Under the pieces are notes generated by a model. That model did not search any database. It saw only the letters and a program-made list of their open reading frames with translations, and was not told the DNA's origin. A DNA stretch of 25,554 nt from an uncultured Acetatifactor sp. (GTDB taxonomy: Bacteria > Bacillota > Clostridia > Lachnospirales > Lachnospiraceae), in NCBI GenBank assembly GCA_948896875.1, contig CAQUWW010000011.1:21525-47078 (forward strand), read 5' to 3'. Below, piece after piece: positions 1 through 8,231 of the stretch (within the stretch, counting starts at the first letter, position 1; each line of letters opens with the position of its first letter). Position numbers and translations under genes: made by a program.

Positions 1-412
1 CGAAGGAATGAGCAGATGGCAGCGGGAGAGCAGCGGTGATGAAGTGATCGCCCAGCTGTTCCCGGAGTTCGTGGACCCTTATCCGGCGCCGCCGCTGAAT
101 GCGCTGCGGGTGGAATGTGCCAGGCATTTCCGGTATCAGATCAGCCAGCAGGTGACATTGGCGGAAGCGGGGCGTTACTGTCTGCAGGCCCAGTTCCAGG
201 GGACGGATACTACCGGCGTGGACGTGCGGCTCTTCGCCAGACAGGGCGAGAAGCGGCGGGAGCTGCTCATGCATCTCACGGAGCATGGTTTTGAAGTGGG
301 ACGGATAGAGGATCTGGATCTGGAGAAGGGGACTGTGACCATAGGAGTGCGCATCGACGCGTCGCCTATGTATGGGATGGTGCGGAGGTTTTCGCTGGTG
401 CGGACGGGTTGA
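1..412 (+). CDS. C-terminal part of an unidentified protein, possibly a carbohydrate-active enzyme (5' end outside window)
   Basis: The frame is open from the first base of the window: codons for Glu-Gly precede the ATG at position 8, and no ribosome binding site can be seen. This is therefore probably the 3' end of a longer gene rather than a 134-residue protein starting at 8. The visible part begins hydrophilic. From about residue 30 it alternates short beta-like strands (RVECARHFRYQI, GRYCLQAQFQGTDTTGVDVR, GTVTIGVRIDA), which suggests a beta-sandwich of the carbohydrate-binding type. I do not recognise the family with certainty. The C-terminal module of a glycoside hydrolase, such as a GH53-type galactanase, is only a guess, made because similar modules are common in gut clostridia. 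The gene ends with TGA at 410-412 and a strong terminator follows. Confidence 0.5.
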   Translation, partial: EGMSRWQRESSGDEVIAQLFPEFVDPYPAPPLNALRVECARHFRYQISQQVTLAEAGRYCLQAQFQGTDTTGVDVRLFARQGEKRRELLMHLTEHGFEVGRIEDLDLEKGTVTIGVRIDASPMYGMVRRFSLVRTG

Positions 413-429
413 TCTGAATGAAGAAATGT

Positions 430-476
430 GGGGGCTGTTCGGACGCGGGTAAGGCGGTACGGCAGCTCCCTTTTTT
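430..476 (+). terminator. Rho-independent terminator of the left-edge gene
   Basis: GGGGGCTG (430-437) pairs with CAGCTCCC (463-470), with one G-U wobble, and is followed directly by six T (471-476). It lies 17 bases after the stop codon at 412. The loop is 25 bases and can fold further. Confidence 0.75.
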
Positions 477-606
477 ACAGTATAGAAAAATAAACATACT
501 TAATAGCTGTTGAAGAAAATTCTATAGATTAATAATCTATTCGTTCCTGCACAGACATAGATTTTGTCGGCTCATAATTATATTCTCTTACTTTTTGCTT
601 AAAATA

Positions 607-657
607 TTTATTGGCGGTAAAATTTTCCTTGATTTATTGGCGGTAATATATTACAAT
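607..657 (+). promoter_or_regulatory. Promoter with two 14-bp direct repeats, likely operator of the ribbon-helix-helix gene
   Basis: TTGATT (629-634) and TACAAT (652-657) are 17 bases apart and fit a sigma-A type promoter. The 14-base word TTTATTGGCGGTAA occurs twice, at 607-620 and 633-646. The second copy lies in the spacer and overlaps the end of the -35 box. The copies start 26 bases apart. This arrangement fits an operator bound by the small DNA-binding protein encoded immediately downstream, which would make it self-repressing. Binding is inferred. Confidence 0.6.
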
Positions 658-686
658 GGCTTTGTTGGCAAGGAAAGGAGGGAAGT

Positions 687-860
687 ATGCCGGAGAAGCA
701 TAGAGGGCGGCCAACGACAGATAATCCTAAAACCATGCGTGTTGATGTTCGTTTGACAGAGGCAGAACTGGAAATGCTGGATCGATATTGTCAGCGGAAA
801 GGAACATCACGTCCACAGGGATTGCGTGACGGCATTAAGGCTCTCAATGCAGAAAAATGA
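687..860 (+). CDS. Small ribbon-helix-helix (CopG/Arc-like) DNA-binding protein, 57 aa
   Basis: The ATG at 687 is preceded by an AGGAGG-type site at 675-682. The product begins with a basic, flexible arm (MPEKHRGRPTTDNPK). It continues with a short beta strand (MRVDVRLTEAE) and two helices (ELEMLDRYCQRKG and RPQGLRDGIKAL). This is the pattern of ribbon-helix-helix proteins, in which the strand contacts the DNA major groove and the helices dimerise. Such proteins usually act as antitoxins, plasmid or transposon regulators, or autorepressors. No toxin-like reading frame follows directly: the next gene starts 257 bases downstream and has its own promoter. Direct repeats across the promoter suggest autoregulation. 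Confidence 0.7.
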   Translation: MPEKHRGRPTTDNPKTMRVDVRLTEAELEMLDRYCQRKGTSRPQGLRDGIKALNAEK

Positions 861-1051
861 AAGGGAAGTGGCGCCGTTGGCAAACGTATTTACACCACTT
901 CCATCACACTGCTCGCAATAGACGAGCCGCATAAATATTATAGCACTGTGCGACTCCCTTTTGCAAGTGACTTGTGGCCAAAGAACCTGTACGGAAGGCC
1001 GCCTTTTTCTTGTCTCTGTGCGGTATTTGTGGTAAGGTAAACTTATTGAGA

Positions 1052-1079
1052 TTTACAGCTGATTTTTTGAGGGTATAAT
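1052..1079 (+). promoter_or_regulatory. Promoter of the AAA-ATPase-like gene
   Basis: TTTACA (1052-1057) and TATAAT (1074-1079) are separated by 16 bases, 38 bases before the ATG at 1118. The -10 box matches consensus perfectly. Confidence 0.6.
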
Positions 1080-1117
1080 GAAATCATTTCAGGCAGCAAA
1101 AAGCAGGAGGGTAGTTT

Positions 1118-2701
1118 ATGGGAGTGTATTTAAATCCGGGAAAGAGCGGTTTTGAGAAAATAAGAAACAGTATATATGTGGATAAAACGGGAATGATCGG
1201 ACTTATCAATCGAACAATCGGAACAATACAGAAACTGACCTGTATCAGCAGGCCGCGTCGTTTTGGGAAATCTTTTGCGGCCCAGACACTGTGCGCTTAT
1301 TATGACAGGACCTGTGACTCCTCTGAACTGTTTGACGATCTTGAGATAGCTACTCGGGAGGATTTCCGCGATACTTATAGGAAACACCTGAATCAATATG
1401 ATGTGATTTACCTGGATATGACAAATATCATGGGGGAGATGGGGAAGAACGGAATGGTGTCCTATATCAGACGCAAAGTGACGGAAGAACTTTCGGCGGC
1501 GTATCCTGATTTACAGGTGGATTCGGAGTCTCTTTCTGCCACATTGGTCCATACCACAGAGCTGACCGGCAATAAATTCATCATGATTATAGACGAATGG
1601 GATGCCCCCATAAGGGAAATGCCGGAGGTTCAGAAGGAATATCTTGCTTTTCTGCGGTCTCTGTTCAAAAGCAGTGGTACCACGGACAGGATATTTGCGG
1701 CGGTTTATATGACCGGAATTTTGCCGATTAAAAAAGACGGTTCAGAGTCGGCCATTTCTGATTTCTGGGAATATTCCATGCTGGAACCGGGAGAATTTCA
1801 GGCTTATGTGGGTTTTACAGAACATGATGTGAGAAAGCTCTGTGCGGAGCATGATCTGAGCTTTGAAGAGGCAAAGAAGTGGTATGACGGGTATTCGTTT
1901 GACAAAATTACGTCTGTTTATAATCCTTATTCCATTATAAAGGCGGTTCTTATGGGAAAGTTTAAGTCTTATTGGAGGATGTCTTCTGCCGCCGATGCGT
2001 TGGAAGATTATATTGCTGGAGATTACGACGGATTGTTCCAGGCTGTTCTGGAGTTGCTGGGAGGAATTCGGATTCCTGTGGATACAGATGGCTTCAATAA
2101 TGATGTGGCAGGGGTGAAATCAAGGGACGATATGTTGACACTTCTGATACATCTGGGCTATCTGGCATACGACGGGGAAGAGGAGACTGTGCGGATTCCC
2201 AATGAGGAGATAAGGATTGAGTTCTCCAAATCGATTCGGGAAGTAAAGAGTACAGAAGCGGTAATGCGATTACGTGAAAGCAGGCAGCTGATTCAGGATA
2301 CCGTTCAGATGAAGGAAGAAGCAGTGGCGGCACAGATTGAGAGGATTCATGCAGAAATGACTGATCCCATGCATTATAATAATGAACAGGCTTTGCGCAG
2401 TGTGATACAGATTGCTTATTACAGTTATACGGATTATTATTTAAAATTTGAAGAACTACCTTCCGGAGATGGGTATGCGGATATTGTCTATTTACCGAAA
2501 CGGGCTTCCAGAGTACCAGTGCTGGTAGTCGAGCTGAAATGGAATAAGTCCGCAGAGGGAGCTATTGCGCAAATTAAGGATAAACGGTATTTTGATGCTT
2601 TAAAGGATTATGGCGGGGAGATTCTGTTGGTGGGTATTAATTATGACAAAGAGGCGAGAGAAGAGAAGAGAAAGCATACCTGTGTGATTGAGAAAATTTA
2701 G
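1118..2701 (+). CDS. AAA-ATPase-like protein with C-terminal PD-(D/E)XK nuclease domain, 527 aa
   Basis: AGGAGG at 1105-1110 supports the ATG at 1118. The N-terminal part has the signature of the AAA-ATPase_like family (PF09820): a DKT motif (22-24), a nucleotide-binding loop RPRRFGKS (45-52) and a Walker B-like strand ending in D159-E160 (IIDEWD). The last ~100 residues fit the PDDEXK_9 nuclease family (PF08011), with D455 in GYADIV and E472-x-K474 in VVELKW as the likely metal-binding and catalytic residues. Length and domain order are typical. These proteins occur in many copies in gut Bacteroidetes and clostridia. Their role is not established; suggestions include mobile-element or defence functions. 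It has its own promoter and no clear functional partner next to it. The domain assignment is fairly safe, the biological role is unknown. Confidence 0.85.
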   Translation: MGVYLNPGKSGFEKIRNSIYVDKTGMIGLINRTIGTIQKLTCISRPRRFGKSFAAQTLCAYYDRTCDSSELFDDLEIATREDFRDTYRKHLNQYDVIYLDMTNIMGEMGKNGMVSYIRRKVTEELSAAYPDLQVDSESLSATLVHTTELTGNKFIMIIDEWDAPIREMPEVQKEYLAFLRSLFKSSGTTDRIFAAVYMTGILPIKKDGSESAISDFWEYSMLEPGEFQAYVGFTEHDVRKLCAEHDLSFEEAKKWYDGYSFDKITSVYNPYSIIKAVLMGKFKSYWRMSSAADALEDYIAGDYDGLFQAVLELLGGIRIPVDTDGFNNDVAGVKSRDDMLTLLIHLGYLAYDGEEETVRIPNEEIRIEFSKSIREVKSTEAVMRLRESRQLIQDTVQMKEEAVAAQIERIHAEMTDPMHYNNEQALRSVIQIAYYSYTDYYLKFEELPSGDGYADIVYLPKRASRVPVLVVELKWNKSAEGAIAQIKDKRYFDALKDYGGEILLVGINYDKEAREEKRKHTCVIEKI

Positions 2702-2788
2702 GTGAGTAAATGGTGGTGTTTCGTTTGAAGCCATGATTAGTTCGGAGAAGTTAGTAAGAAAATAGACAATACGCAGAAAGGTATTGAA

Positions 2789-4183
2789 ATGAATTCAGAA
2801 AATAAGGTGACAGAAAATAAAAGGAATACTGCCCACACAAAGGACATGACCACAGGGAATCCCTATACCCTGATGTTGGGGTTCGCCCTTCCGATTTTTT
2901 TAAGTCAGGTGTTCCAGCAGCTGTACAATACGGCGGATGCCTTTATCGTGGGCAGATATCTGGGCACGAACGCCCTGGCGGCAGTGACGTCTTCCGGCAC
3001 GCTGATTTTCCTGATGATCAGCTTTTTCGCCGGGATTGCCATGGGGGCGGGAGTGGTGACATCCCGCTATTTCGGTGCGGGGGACGGGGAGCAGGTCTCC
3101 CGGTCCATTCACACGGTGCTGGCCTTTGGGATTGTGGCCGGAGTACTGCTGACCGTGGTGGGCGTGGTATTTACACCTACCTTTCTGGTGTGGATGCAGA
3201 CGGACCCGGAGGTGCTGCCGGAGGCGATTTCCTACTTTCGCTACTATTTTCTGGGGTCCCTGGCTCTGGTGCTGTACAATGTATGCCGAAGTATCATGAA
3301 TGCGCTGGGGGACAGCAGACGGCCGCTGTATTATCTGATTTTTTCTTCTATCTTAAATGTGGTGCTGGATGTGGTGTTCCTGGCGGCTTTCCACTGGGGC
3401 GTCTGGGCGGCGGCCGTGGCAACGGTGATTTCTCAGGCGGCCAGTGTAGTGCTTTGTCTGATCCATCTGACCCGGAAAGGAAATGTGTTTACCGTGGAGT
3501 GGCGCAAGATCCGGTTTCATAAGGATATGCTGCTGGAAATTATTCACAATGGTCTGCCTTCCGGCGTGCAGAATTCGGTGATTGCCTTTGCAAATGTGAT
3601 TGTGCAGTCTCAGATCAATTCCTTCGGCCGGTTGGCCATGGCGGCTTACGGAACCCATGCGAAGATTGAAGGCTTCGCCTTCCTGCCCATTACCAGCTTC
3701 AATATGGCCAGCACCACGTTCATCAGTCAGAACCTGGGCGCCAGAGAGTATGACCGTGCGAAAAAGGGAGCTCGTTTCAGTATCCTGGCCGCTGTGGTGT
3801 CGGCGGAAGTGATCGGGGTATTTTGTTACCTTTTAGCGCCGAAGCTGATCGGTTTGTTTGACCAGACACCCGGGGTTATTGAATTGGGAGTTCGGCAGGC
3901 CCATACGGTTGCTCTATTCTATTGCCTGCTGGCATTCTCTCATTCTGTGGCGGCGGTATGCCGTGGCGCCGGCAAGGCTTTTGTGCCCATGTGTGTCATG
4001 CTGGCCGTCTGGTGCGTGCTGAGGATTACTTACATATTTATCGTCATGAAGCTGACCCATGAGATTGGTTATATTTACTGGGCTTATCCGCTGACCTGGG
4101 CCATCAGCTCGGTGATTTATCTGATTTATTATCTTTGCTGTGACTGGGTTCATGGGTTTGACAGCGGTTCGGGCAGGGCCTGA
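2789..4183 (+). CDS. MATE family multidrug/cation antiporter, 464 aa
   Basis: The ATG at 2789 follows AAAGGT at about 2777-2782. After a hydrophilic N-terminus of about 25 residues comes a typical MATE opening (GNPYTLMLGFALPIFLSQVF, then QQLYNTADAFIVG). About twelve hydrophobic segments follow, arranged as two similar halves: the first includes MISFFAGIAMGAGVVTSRYF and the second starts near LLEIIHNGLPSGVQNS. The length is normal for the family. Such proteins sit in the cytoplasmic membrane and export cationic drugs, dyes or metabolites in exchange for Na+ or H+. The substrate cannot be read from sequence. The gene appears monocistronic: 87 bases separate it from the gene before, and a terminator follows about 190 bases after its stop. 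Confidence 0.9.
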   Translation: MNSENKVTENKRNTAHTKDMTTGNPYTLMLGFALPIFLSQVFQQLYNTADAFIVGRYLGTNALAAVTSSGTLIFLMISFFAGIAMGAGVVTSRYFGAGDGEQVSRSIHTVLAFGIVAGVLLTVVGVVFTPTFLVWMQTDPEVLPEAISYFRYYFLGSLALVLYNVCRSIMNALGDSRRPLYYLIFSSILNVVLDVVFLAAFHWGVWAAAVATVISQAASVVLCLIHLTRKGNVFTVEWRKIRFHKDMLLEIIHNGLPSGVQNSVIAFANVIVQSQINSFGRLAMAAYGTHAKIEGFAFLPITSFNMASTTFISQNLGAREYDRAKKGARFSILAAVVSAEVIGVFCYLLAPKLIGLFDQTPGVIELGVRQAHTVALFYCLLAFSHSVAAVCRGAGKAFVPMCVMLAVWCVLRITYIFIVMKLTHEIGYIYWAYPLTWAISSVIYLIYYLCCDWVHGFDSGSGRA

Positions 4184-4373
4184 AGTGCATTGTTGATGGA
4201 GCTTGGCCATGAAGGAAAAATTATACCTTTTGGAAATGGAAGGTCACGCAGGTATGCTTTGCCGGAAGCGGGAGAAGGAATGGACAGGCCCCAGAAAAAA
4301 TAGATACGGGTCATGAAGCTGGAAAGCAGATCCATATTGAGAGCAAGATAGAAAAACAAAATATAGAGAAGGT

Positions 4374-4418
4374 AAGAGCCAGATTGGAAAATTTAATTCT
4401 GTCCGGCTCTTTTGCTAT
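4374..4418 (+). terminator. Rho-independent terminator downstream of the MATE gene
   Basis: AAGAGCC (4374-4380) pairs with GGCTCTT (4405-4411). The inner bases GA and TC extend the stem after one mismatch. The right arm runs into a T-rich tract (TTTTGCTATTTTTT). Confidence 0.7.
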
Positions 4419-4594
4419 TTTTTGATTGGATTATCCGGCGGGCTATTTAAGGGCAAACCGGACTGGACTGTGCAACGTAGAAGAAAGAATTGAAATGTCG
4501 CATATTTCTTAATTGCAGCATCTGTAATATCCTTTGATAAATCCATACTTTCAAAAAACTTAAAATATCCATATAAAAAGCTACGATTACAACA

Positions 4595-4623
4595 TTGAGC
4601 AATCCTGCTTCCTGGCTTATGAT
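4595..4623 (+). promoter_or_regulatory. Probable promoter of the sugar transport operon
   Basis: TTGAGC (4595-4600) and TATGAT (4618-4623) are 17 bases apart and lie 33 bases before the TTG start codon at 4657. No catabolite-repression (cre) box is evident nearby. Confidence 0.45.
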
Positions 4624-4656
4624 AATTACAGTCACAGACGGGAAGGAGGAATCACC

Positions 4657-5628
4657 TTGCAGGAAAAAGGAACGGAGGCAAAGACAGGTACAAAGATAAA
4701 GACAAAAGCAGATGCAAAAGCAAATATAAAGGCAGTACGTCACATAAAGCGTTTCTGGCCCTATTATGTGATGGTAACACCTGGGGTAATATATCTTCTG
4801 GTATTTCGCTATATACCCATGCTGGGAAGCGTCATCGCGTTTCAGGATTTTTCGGTGGTTAAAGGAATCGCGGGAAGCGATTGGACGGGGTGGAAAAATT
4901 TTCAAAAGCTGTTTCAATATCAGGATTTTTATAAAATATTGAAAAATACCGTGATTTTGGGTGCACTGAAGATTCTGGCAGTGCTGCCTGTTCCGGTATT
5001 GCTGTCATTAATGCTTAATGAGGTGAAAAACCAGAAGCTGAAAAAGGGGATACAGACAGTTATTTGTATCCCATATTTTTTATCCTGGGTGATTATAGGC
5101 GGGCTTGTTTTTGACCTGTTCGGCTCAGGTGGCTTGTTTAATCATATCAGAAACGCGCTGGGCATGAAAAATCTGCTGGTCATGCAGAAGGAAAGCTGGT
5201 TCCGTCCTATCTATGTGTTTTCTTCTATCTGGAAGGAGGCCGGCTGGGGGACGGTGGTTTATCTGGCGGCTATCAGCGGTATGGATCCGGGAATTTATGA
5301 GTCCGCGTCCATAGACGGGGCAGGCCGGTTTCAGAAGATGAGATACATCACCTTTCCGCTTTTGACTCCCACTGTGCTTACCATGTTTTTGCTCAATATC
5401 GGAAGTTTTCTGGAGCTTGGATTTGAGCAGGTATACAATCTGTATACGCCCATGACCTATGCTGTGGCGGATATTTTTGACACCTATGTGTACCGGGCCG
5501 GCATTCAGCAGGGGCAGTACAGTTTTGCCACGGCAGTGGGGCTTTTTCAGTCGGTGGTGGGATTGGTGCTGGTGGTGATTTTCAATCACCTGTCCAGGAA
5601 GTATTCTCAGGAAGGAGGACTGTGGTAA
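4657..5628 (+). CDS. CUT1 sugar ABC transporter permease, LplB type, 323 aa
   Basis: The start is TTG at 4657, chosen because GGAAGGAGGA (4641-4650) lies six bases upstream. A lysine-rich cytoplasmic tail of about 30 residues precedes the first membrane helix (YYVMVTPGVIYLLVFRYIP). About six helices follow, with the BPD_transp_1 signature. The EAA loop reads ESASIDGAGRFQKMRYITFP, the site that docks the ATPase subunit. Together with the next gene it would form the membrane channel of a CUT1 importer for oligosaccharides. LplB-type permeases go with large ~500-residue binding proteins, as here. The stop codon overlaps the ATG of the next permease by one base, which implies translational coupling. 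Confidence 0.9.
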   Translation: MQEKGTEAKTGTKIKTKADAKANIKAVRHIKRFWPYYVMVTPGVIYLLVFRYIPMLGSVIAFQDFSVVKGIAGSDWTGWKNFQKLFQYQDFYKILKNTVILGALKILAVLPVPVLLSLMLNEVKNQKLKKGIQTVICIPYFLSWVIIGGLVFDLFGSGGLFNHIRNALGMKNLLVMQKESWFRPIYVFSSIWKEAGWGTVVYLAAISGMDPGIYESASIDGAGRFQKMRYITFPLLTPTVLTMFLLNIGSFLELGFEQVYNLYTPMTYAVADIFDTYVYRAGIQQGQYSFATAVGLFQSVVGLVLVVIFNHLSRKYSQEGGLW

Positions 5629-6497
5629 TGATAAAAGAATCTTTAAAGGACAGATTATTCTCCGGAATCATTACGGTAATATTGGCCATACTTGCAATGA
5701 TAGCAATGATACCATTGCTGTCGGAAGCAGCCATATCCTTCAGCTCCAAGGCTGCATCGGACATGAACAGAATCAATTTGTGGCCCGTGGAATTTACCCT
5801 GGATTCCTGGAAATATATATTGACTAAGGGAAAGATCTGGCCGGCGTTTTTTATTACTTTAAGCTCTGCTCTCGCAGGTACGGTTTTGGCGTTGGGTATT
5901 ACCTCTCTGATGGCTTATCCGCTGTCTAAGAAAAAATTTAAGGCAGGGAAATACCTGATGGTGTATGTGGTCTTTACCATGATTTTTAAAGCGCCCACAG
6001 TCCCCTATTTTCTGACCTTAAAAAATCTGGGGCTTTACAACAGCTATTGGGTGCTGGTATTTCCCCACATACTGACTGCATACAACCTGATTATTATGAG
6101 AACTTTTTTCAGGCAGTTTCCGGAGGAAATCGAGGAGGCCGCCATCATTGACGGATGCGGGCATTTCCGCCTGCTGGCCCGAGTTGTTCTGCCCTCCTCC
6201 AAGGCGGTCTTGGCCACTCTGGGGCTGTTTTACGGGGTGACAATCTGGAATCAGTATCAACATCCGCTTATGTTTATTCAGGATATGGATCTGTATCCGC
6301 TTCAGCTTAAAATTCGGCAGATCATTGACGGAGGCGGAGATTTTCAGGCTATCACCGCTGTGCGGCACGTCAATTATACGGAAGCCACTTTGAGCGCAGC
6401 GGCTGTAGTATTTGCCATATTGCCCATTCTGGTATTTTATCCCTGGCTGCAGAAATATTTTGCCAAGGGAGCCATGCTGGGCTCTGTGAAGGGATGA
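5628..6497 (+). CDS. CUT1 sugar ABC transporter permease, YtcP/AraQ type, 289 aa
   Basis: I chose the ATG at 5628 over the in-frame GTG at 5622: AAGGAGG (5612-5618) is nine bases from the ATG but only three from the GTG. The product has about six membrane helices, starting with FSGIITVILAILAMIAMIPL, and a canonical EAA loop (EEAAIIDGCGHFRLLARVVL). It is the partner of the preceding permease in a heterodimeric channel. The C-terminus ending in AKGAMLGSVKG is characteristic of this subfamily. The frame overlaps the upstream stop by one base. Confidence 0.9.
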   Translation: MIKESLKDRLFSGIITVILAILAMIAMIPLLSEAAISFSSKAASDMNRINLWPVEFTLDSWKYILTKGKIWPAFFITLSSALAGTVLALGITSLMAYPLSKKKFKAGKYLMVYVVFTMIFKAPTVPYFLTLKNLGLYNSYWVLVFPHILTAYNLIIMRTFFRQFPEEIEEAAIIDGCGHFRLLARVVLPSSKAVLATLGLFYGVTIWNQYQHPLMFIQDMDLYPLQLKIRQIIDGGGDFQAITAVRHVNYTEATLSAAAVVFAILPILVFYPWLQKYFAKGAMLGSVKG

Positions 6498-6559
6498 ACC
6501 GGCCGGTTTATTATAAAAATTTTTCAGAAACTATGAAAGAAAAAAGGAGGAGGAACAAC

Positions 6560-8170
6560 ATGAGGAAAAAATCCGTGATGGCACTGTTTTTGGTGGGAAT
6601 AATGCTTACCGGTACGCTGTGGGGGTGCGGGAATGACAAAGGAGGTGAATCATCCCTCAATTCACAGTCCGGATCTTCGGAGGAGGGTCAGGATGAAAAG
6701 ACGGATGCAGCTGATACGGACGATGTGGTGGATCTGGAAATGTGGATCACCAATCCCGGATATCTTGCTGTGGAAAAGGGTGGGGTGATGTATAATTTTT
6801 ATAAGGATCTGATCGGAGTGGGGTTGACGGAGCCTTATGTGGAGTGGAACGGGGGGCAGACCTACGGGGAAGCGCTTAATATGCGAATTATTGCGGGGGA
6901 AATGCCGGATATTGTACAGCCGGTTAACGGAGTGGAGACCGGCCTGGCCAAGGAGGGTGCGCTGCTGGATATGACAGAGCTGCTTCCCGAATACGCGCCC
7001 AATCTGTGGAACTATGTGCCAGAGAAGACCTGGAACGTAATGAAGAGTTATGATCCCACAGGGGAAGGCCGGATTTACATGATTCCCCTTGTGATCGATT
7101 ACACCAGACATGGCGCTATGATCCGGCAGGACTGGCTGGATAAGCTGGGGCTTGCCATGCCCTCCACCCAGGAGGAATTTGTGGAGGTATTGCGGGCGTT
7201 TAAGACAAGAGATCCCAACGGCAACGGCCTGTCAGACGAGATTCCCACAGGGGGACGGGCGGAGGCCAGATGGATGGATTATCTGTTTGCCATGTATGGC
7301 ATCGCTATGTGGGAAGGATTTCCGGAATGGGATATTTATGACGGCGAGCTGACCTATTCTGCGGTTACGCCCAATATGCGGGATGCCCTGGAGTTTATCA
7401 GTGGCCTGTACCAGGAGGGCCTGTTGGATGAGGAGACTCTGATCAACGATAAGGCGAGCTGGGATGGAAAGGTGAGTTCCGATCAGGTGGGAGTATTTTA
7501 TCAGTGGCCGGAGAGATCCTATCAATATGCAACCGATATTTACAATGCGGTGGGAGTCAAAGCCGAGTGGACCGTTATGCCGGTGATCAGCGCGGAAGGG
7601 TATGAGGGCTTTTACACTACAAAGCCCACGGCCGGAGTGAACAATGTGGTAAAGAACACGGAGGATCCGAAAAAAATAGAAGCCATCATGAAGGTGATGG
7701 ATGCTTATGGGGATCCTGATCTGAGAGACATTCTCACACTGGGTCCTGAGGGAATGCACAGTCACAGAGATGAGAACGGTAACCTGGTAAAATCTCCGGT
7801 GGACAAGACGACGCAGGAGCATCTGCTGCTGGATCCCAACGGAGGCTTCAGCGATGTGGAAAGCGTGGTTCATCAGCTGGAGCTGAATATGACCGAGGAA
7901 GATGCCTGGGCCATTGAAAAGTCCATAGAAAATGCCAGGGAGGTTCAAAAATATGGCAAGGTGATTGCCGGGGACGGCATTCCCGCCACGATCTACGACG
8001 GTTATGACGATATTGAGAACCGAACGCTGTATGTAGAGTATGCCTCCAAGATTATTGCCGGAGAATGGCCCATTGAGAAATTCGATGAGTTTGTGGAAAA
8101 ATGGTATGCAGCCGGAGGCGAAGAGGTCACGAGGGCGGCCAGAGAATGGTACGCCGCCACACAGGAATAA
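6560..8170 (+). CDS. Extracellular solute-binding lipoprotein of the CUT1 transporter, LplA type, 536 aa
   Basis: The frame is open from 6494, but the ATG at 6560 is the likely start: AAAAAGGAGGAGG (6541-6553) lies just upstream, and translation from here yields a perfect lipoprotein signal peptide. That peptide is MRKK, a hydrophobic stretch, then the lipobox LWGC with the lipidated Cys at residue 23. An Asp/Ser/Gly-rich linker follows. The body has the features of large CUT1 binding proteins, including a calcium-binding-like loop DPNGNGLSDE at residues 218-227. It would be tethered outside the membrane and deliver a sugar or oligosaccharide to the two permeases. The ligand is unknown; the downstream glycoside hydrolase suggests a plant- or host-derived glycan fragment. 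Confidence 0.9.
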   Translation: MRKKSVMALFLVGIMLTGTLWGCGNDKGGESSLNSQSGSSEEGQDEKTDAADTDDVVDLEMWITNPGYLAVEKGGVMYNFYKDLIGVGLTEPYVEWNGGQTYGEALNMRIIAGEMPDIVQPVNGVETGLAKEGALLDMTELLPEYAPNLWNYVPEKTWNVMKSYDPTGEGRIYMIPLVIDYTRHGAMIRQDWLDKLGLAMPSTQEEFVEVLRAFKTRDPNGNGLSDEIPTGGRAEARWMDYLFAMYGIAMWEGFPEWDIYDGELTYSAVTPNMRDALEFISGLYQEGLLDEETLINDKASWDGKVSSDQVGVFYQWPERSYQYATDIYNAVGVKAEWTVMPVISAEGYEGFYTTKPTAGVNNVVKNTEDPKKIEAIMKVMDAYGDPDLRDILTLGPEGMHSHRDENGNLVKSPVDKTTQEHLLLDPNGGFSDVESVVHQLELNMTEEDAWAIEKSIENAREVQKYGKVIAGDGIPATIYDGYDDIENRTLYVEYASKIIAGEWPIEKFDEFVEKWYAAGGEEVTRAAREWYAATQE

Positions 8171-8191
8171 AATTCGGTCAGGAAAAGACGC

Positions 8192-8212
8192 AGGCCGACG
8201 AAAGAGCGGCCT
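8192..8212 (+). other. GC-rich stem-loop between the binding protein and histidine kinase genes
   Basis: AGGCCG (8192-8197) and CGGCCT (8207-8212) form a perfect 6-bp stem with a nine-base loop. No T tract follows, so it is unlikely to terminate fully. It may protect the 3' end of the binding-protein message or lower read-through into the regulatory genes. That role is inferred. Confidence 0.4.
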
Positions 8213-8231
8213 ACAGAAGGACAGTAAAAAT

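Larger units (their letters stand above)
4184..4656. other. Intergenic region between the MATE gene and the sugar locus
   Basis: This 473-base stretch holds a terminator (about 4374-4418) and a promoter for the permease operon (4595-4623). A short frame of 35 codons from 4209 lacks convincing support. I see no RNA gene or known riboswitch here. Confidence 0.5.

Noticed and set aside
524..540. 17-bp AT-rich palindrome ATAGATTA-A-TAATCTAT
   Set aside because: It is short, AT-only apart from one pair per arm and not placed at a promoter or T tract; chance is a sufficient explanation.
4209..4316. Short plus-strand frame of 35 codons after the MATE gene
   Set aside because: There is no well-spaced ribosome binding site and no recognisable motif, and it lies between a gene and its terminator.
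4447..4917. Minus-strand frame of 156 codons opposite the first permease
   Set aside because: It overlaps a convincing permease with its own ribosome binding site, has a composition unlike a real protein (runs of Cys, Leu and Tyr) and has no start signal.
6494..6559. Upstream start of the binding-protein frame at 6494
   Set aside because: It would put 22 residues before a perfect lipoprotein signal peptide; the AGGAGG site sits just before 6560.
8040..8231. N-terminal extension of the histidine kinase frame into the binding-protein gene
   Set aside because: The extension lacks a ribosome binding site, is rich in Arg and Pro, and would bury the first membrane helix far from the N-terminus.
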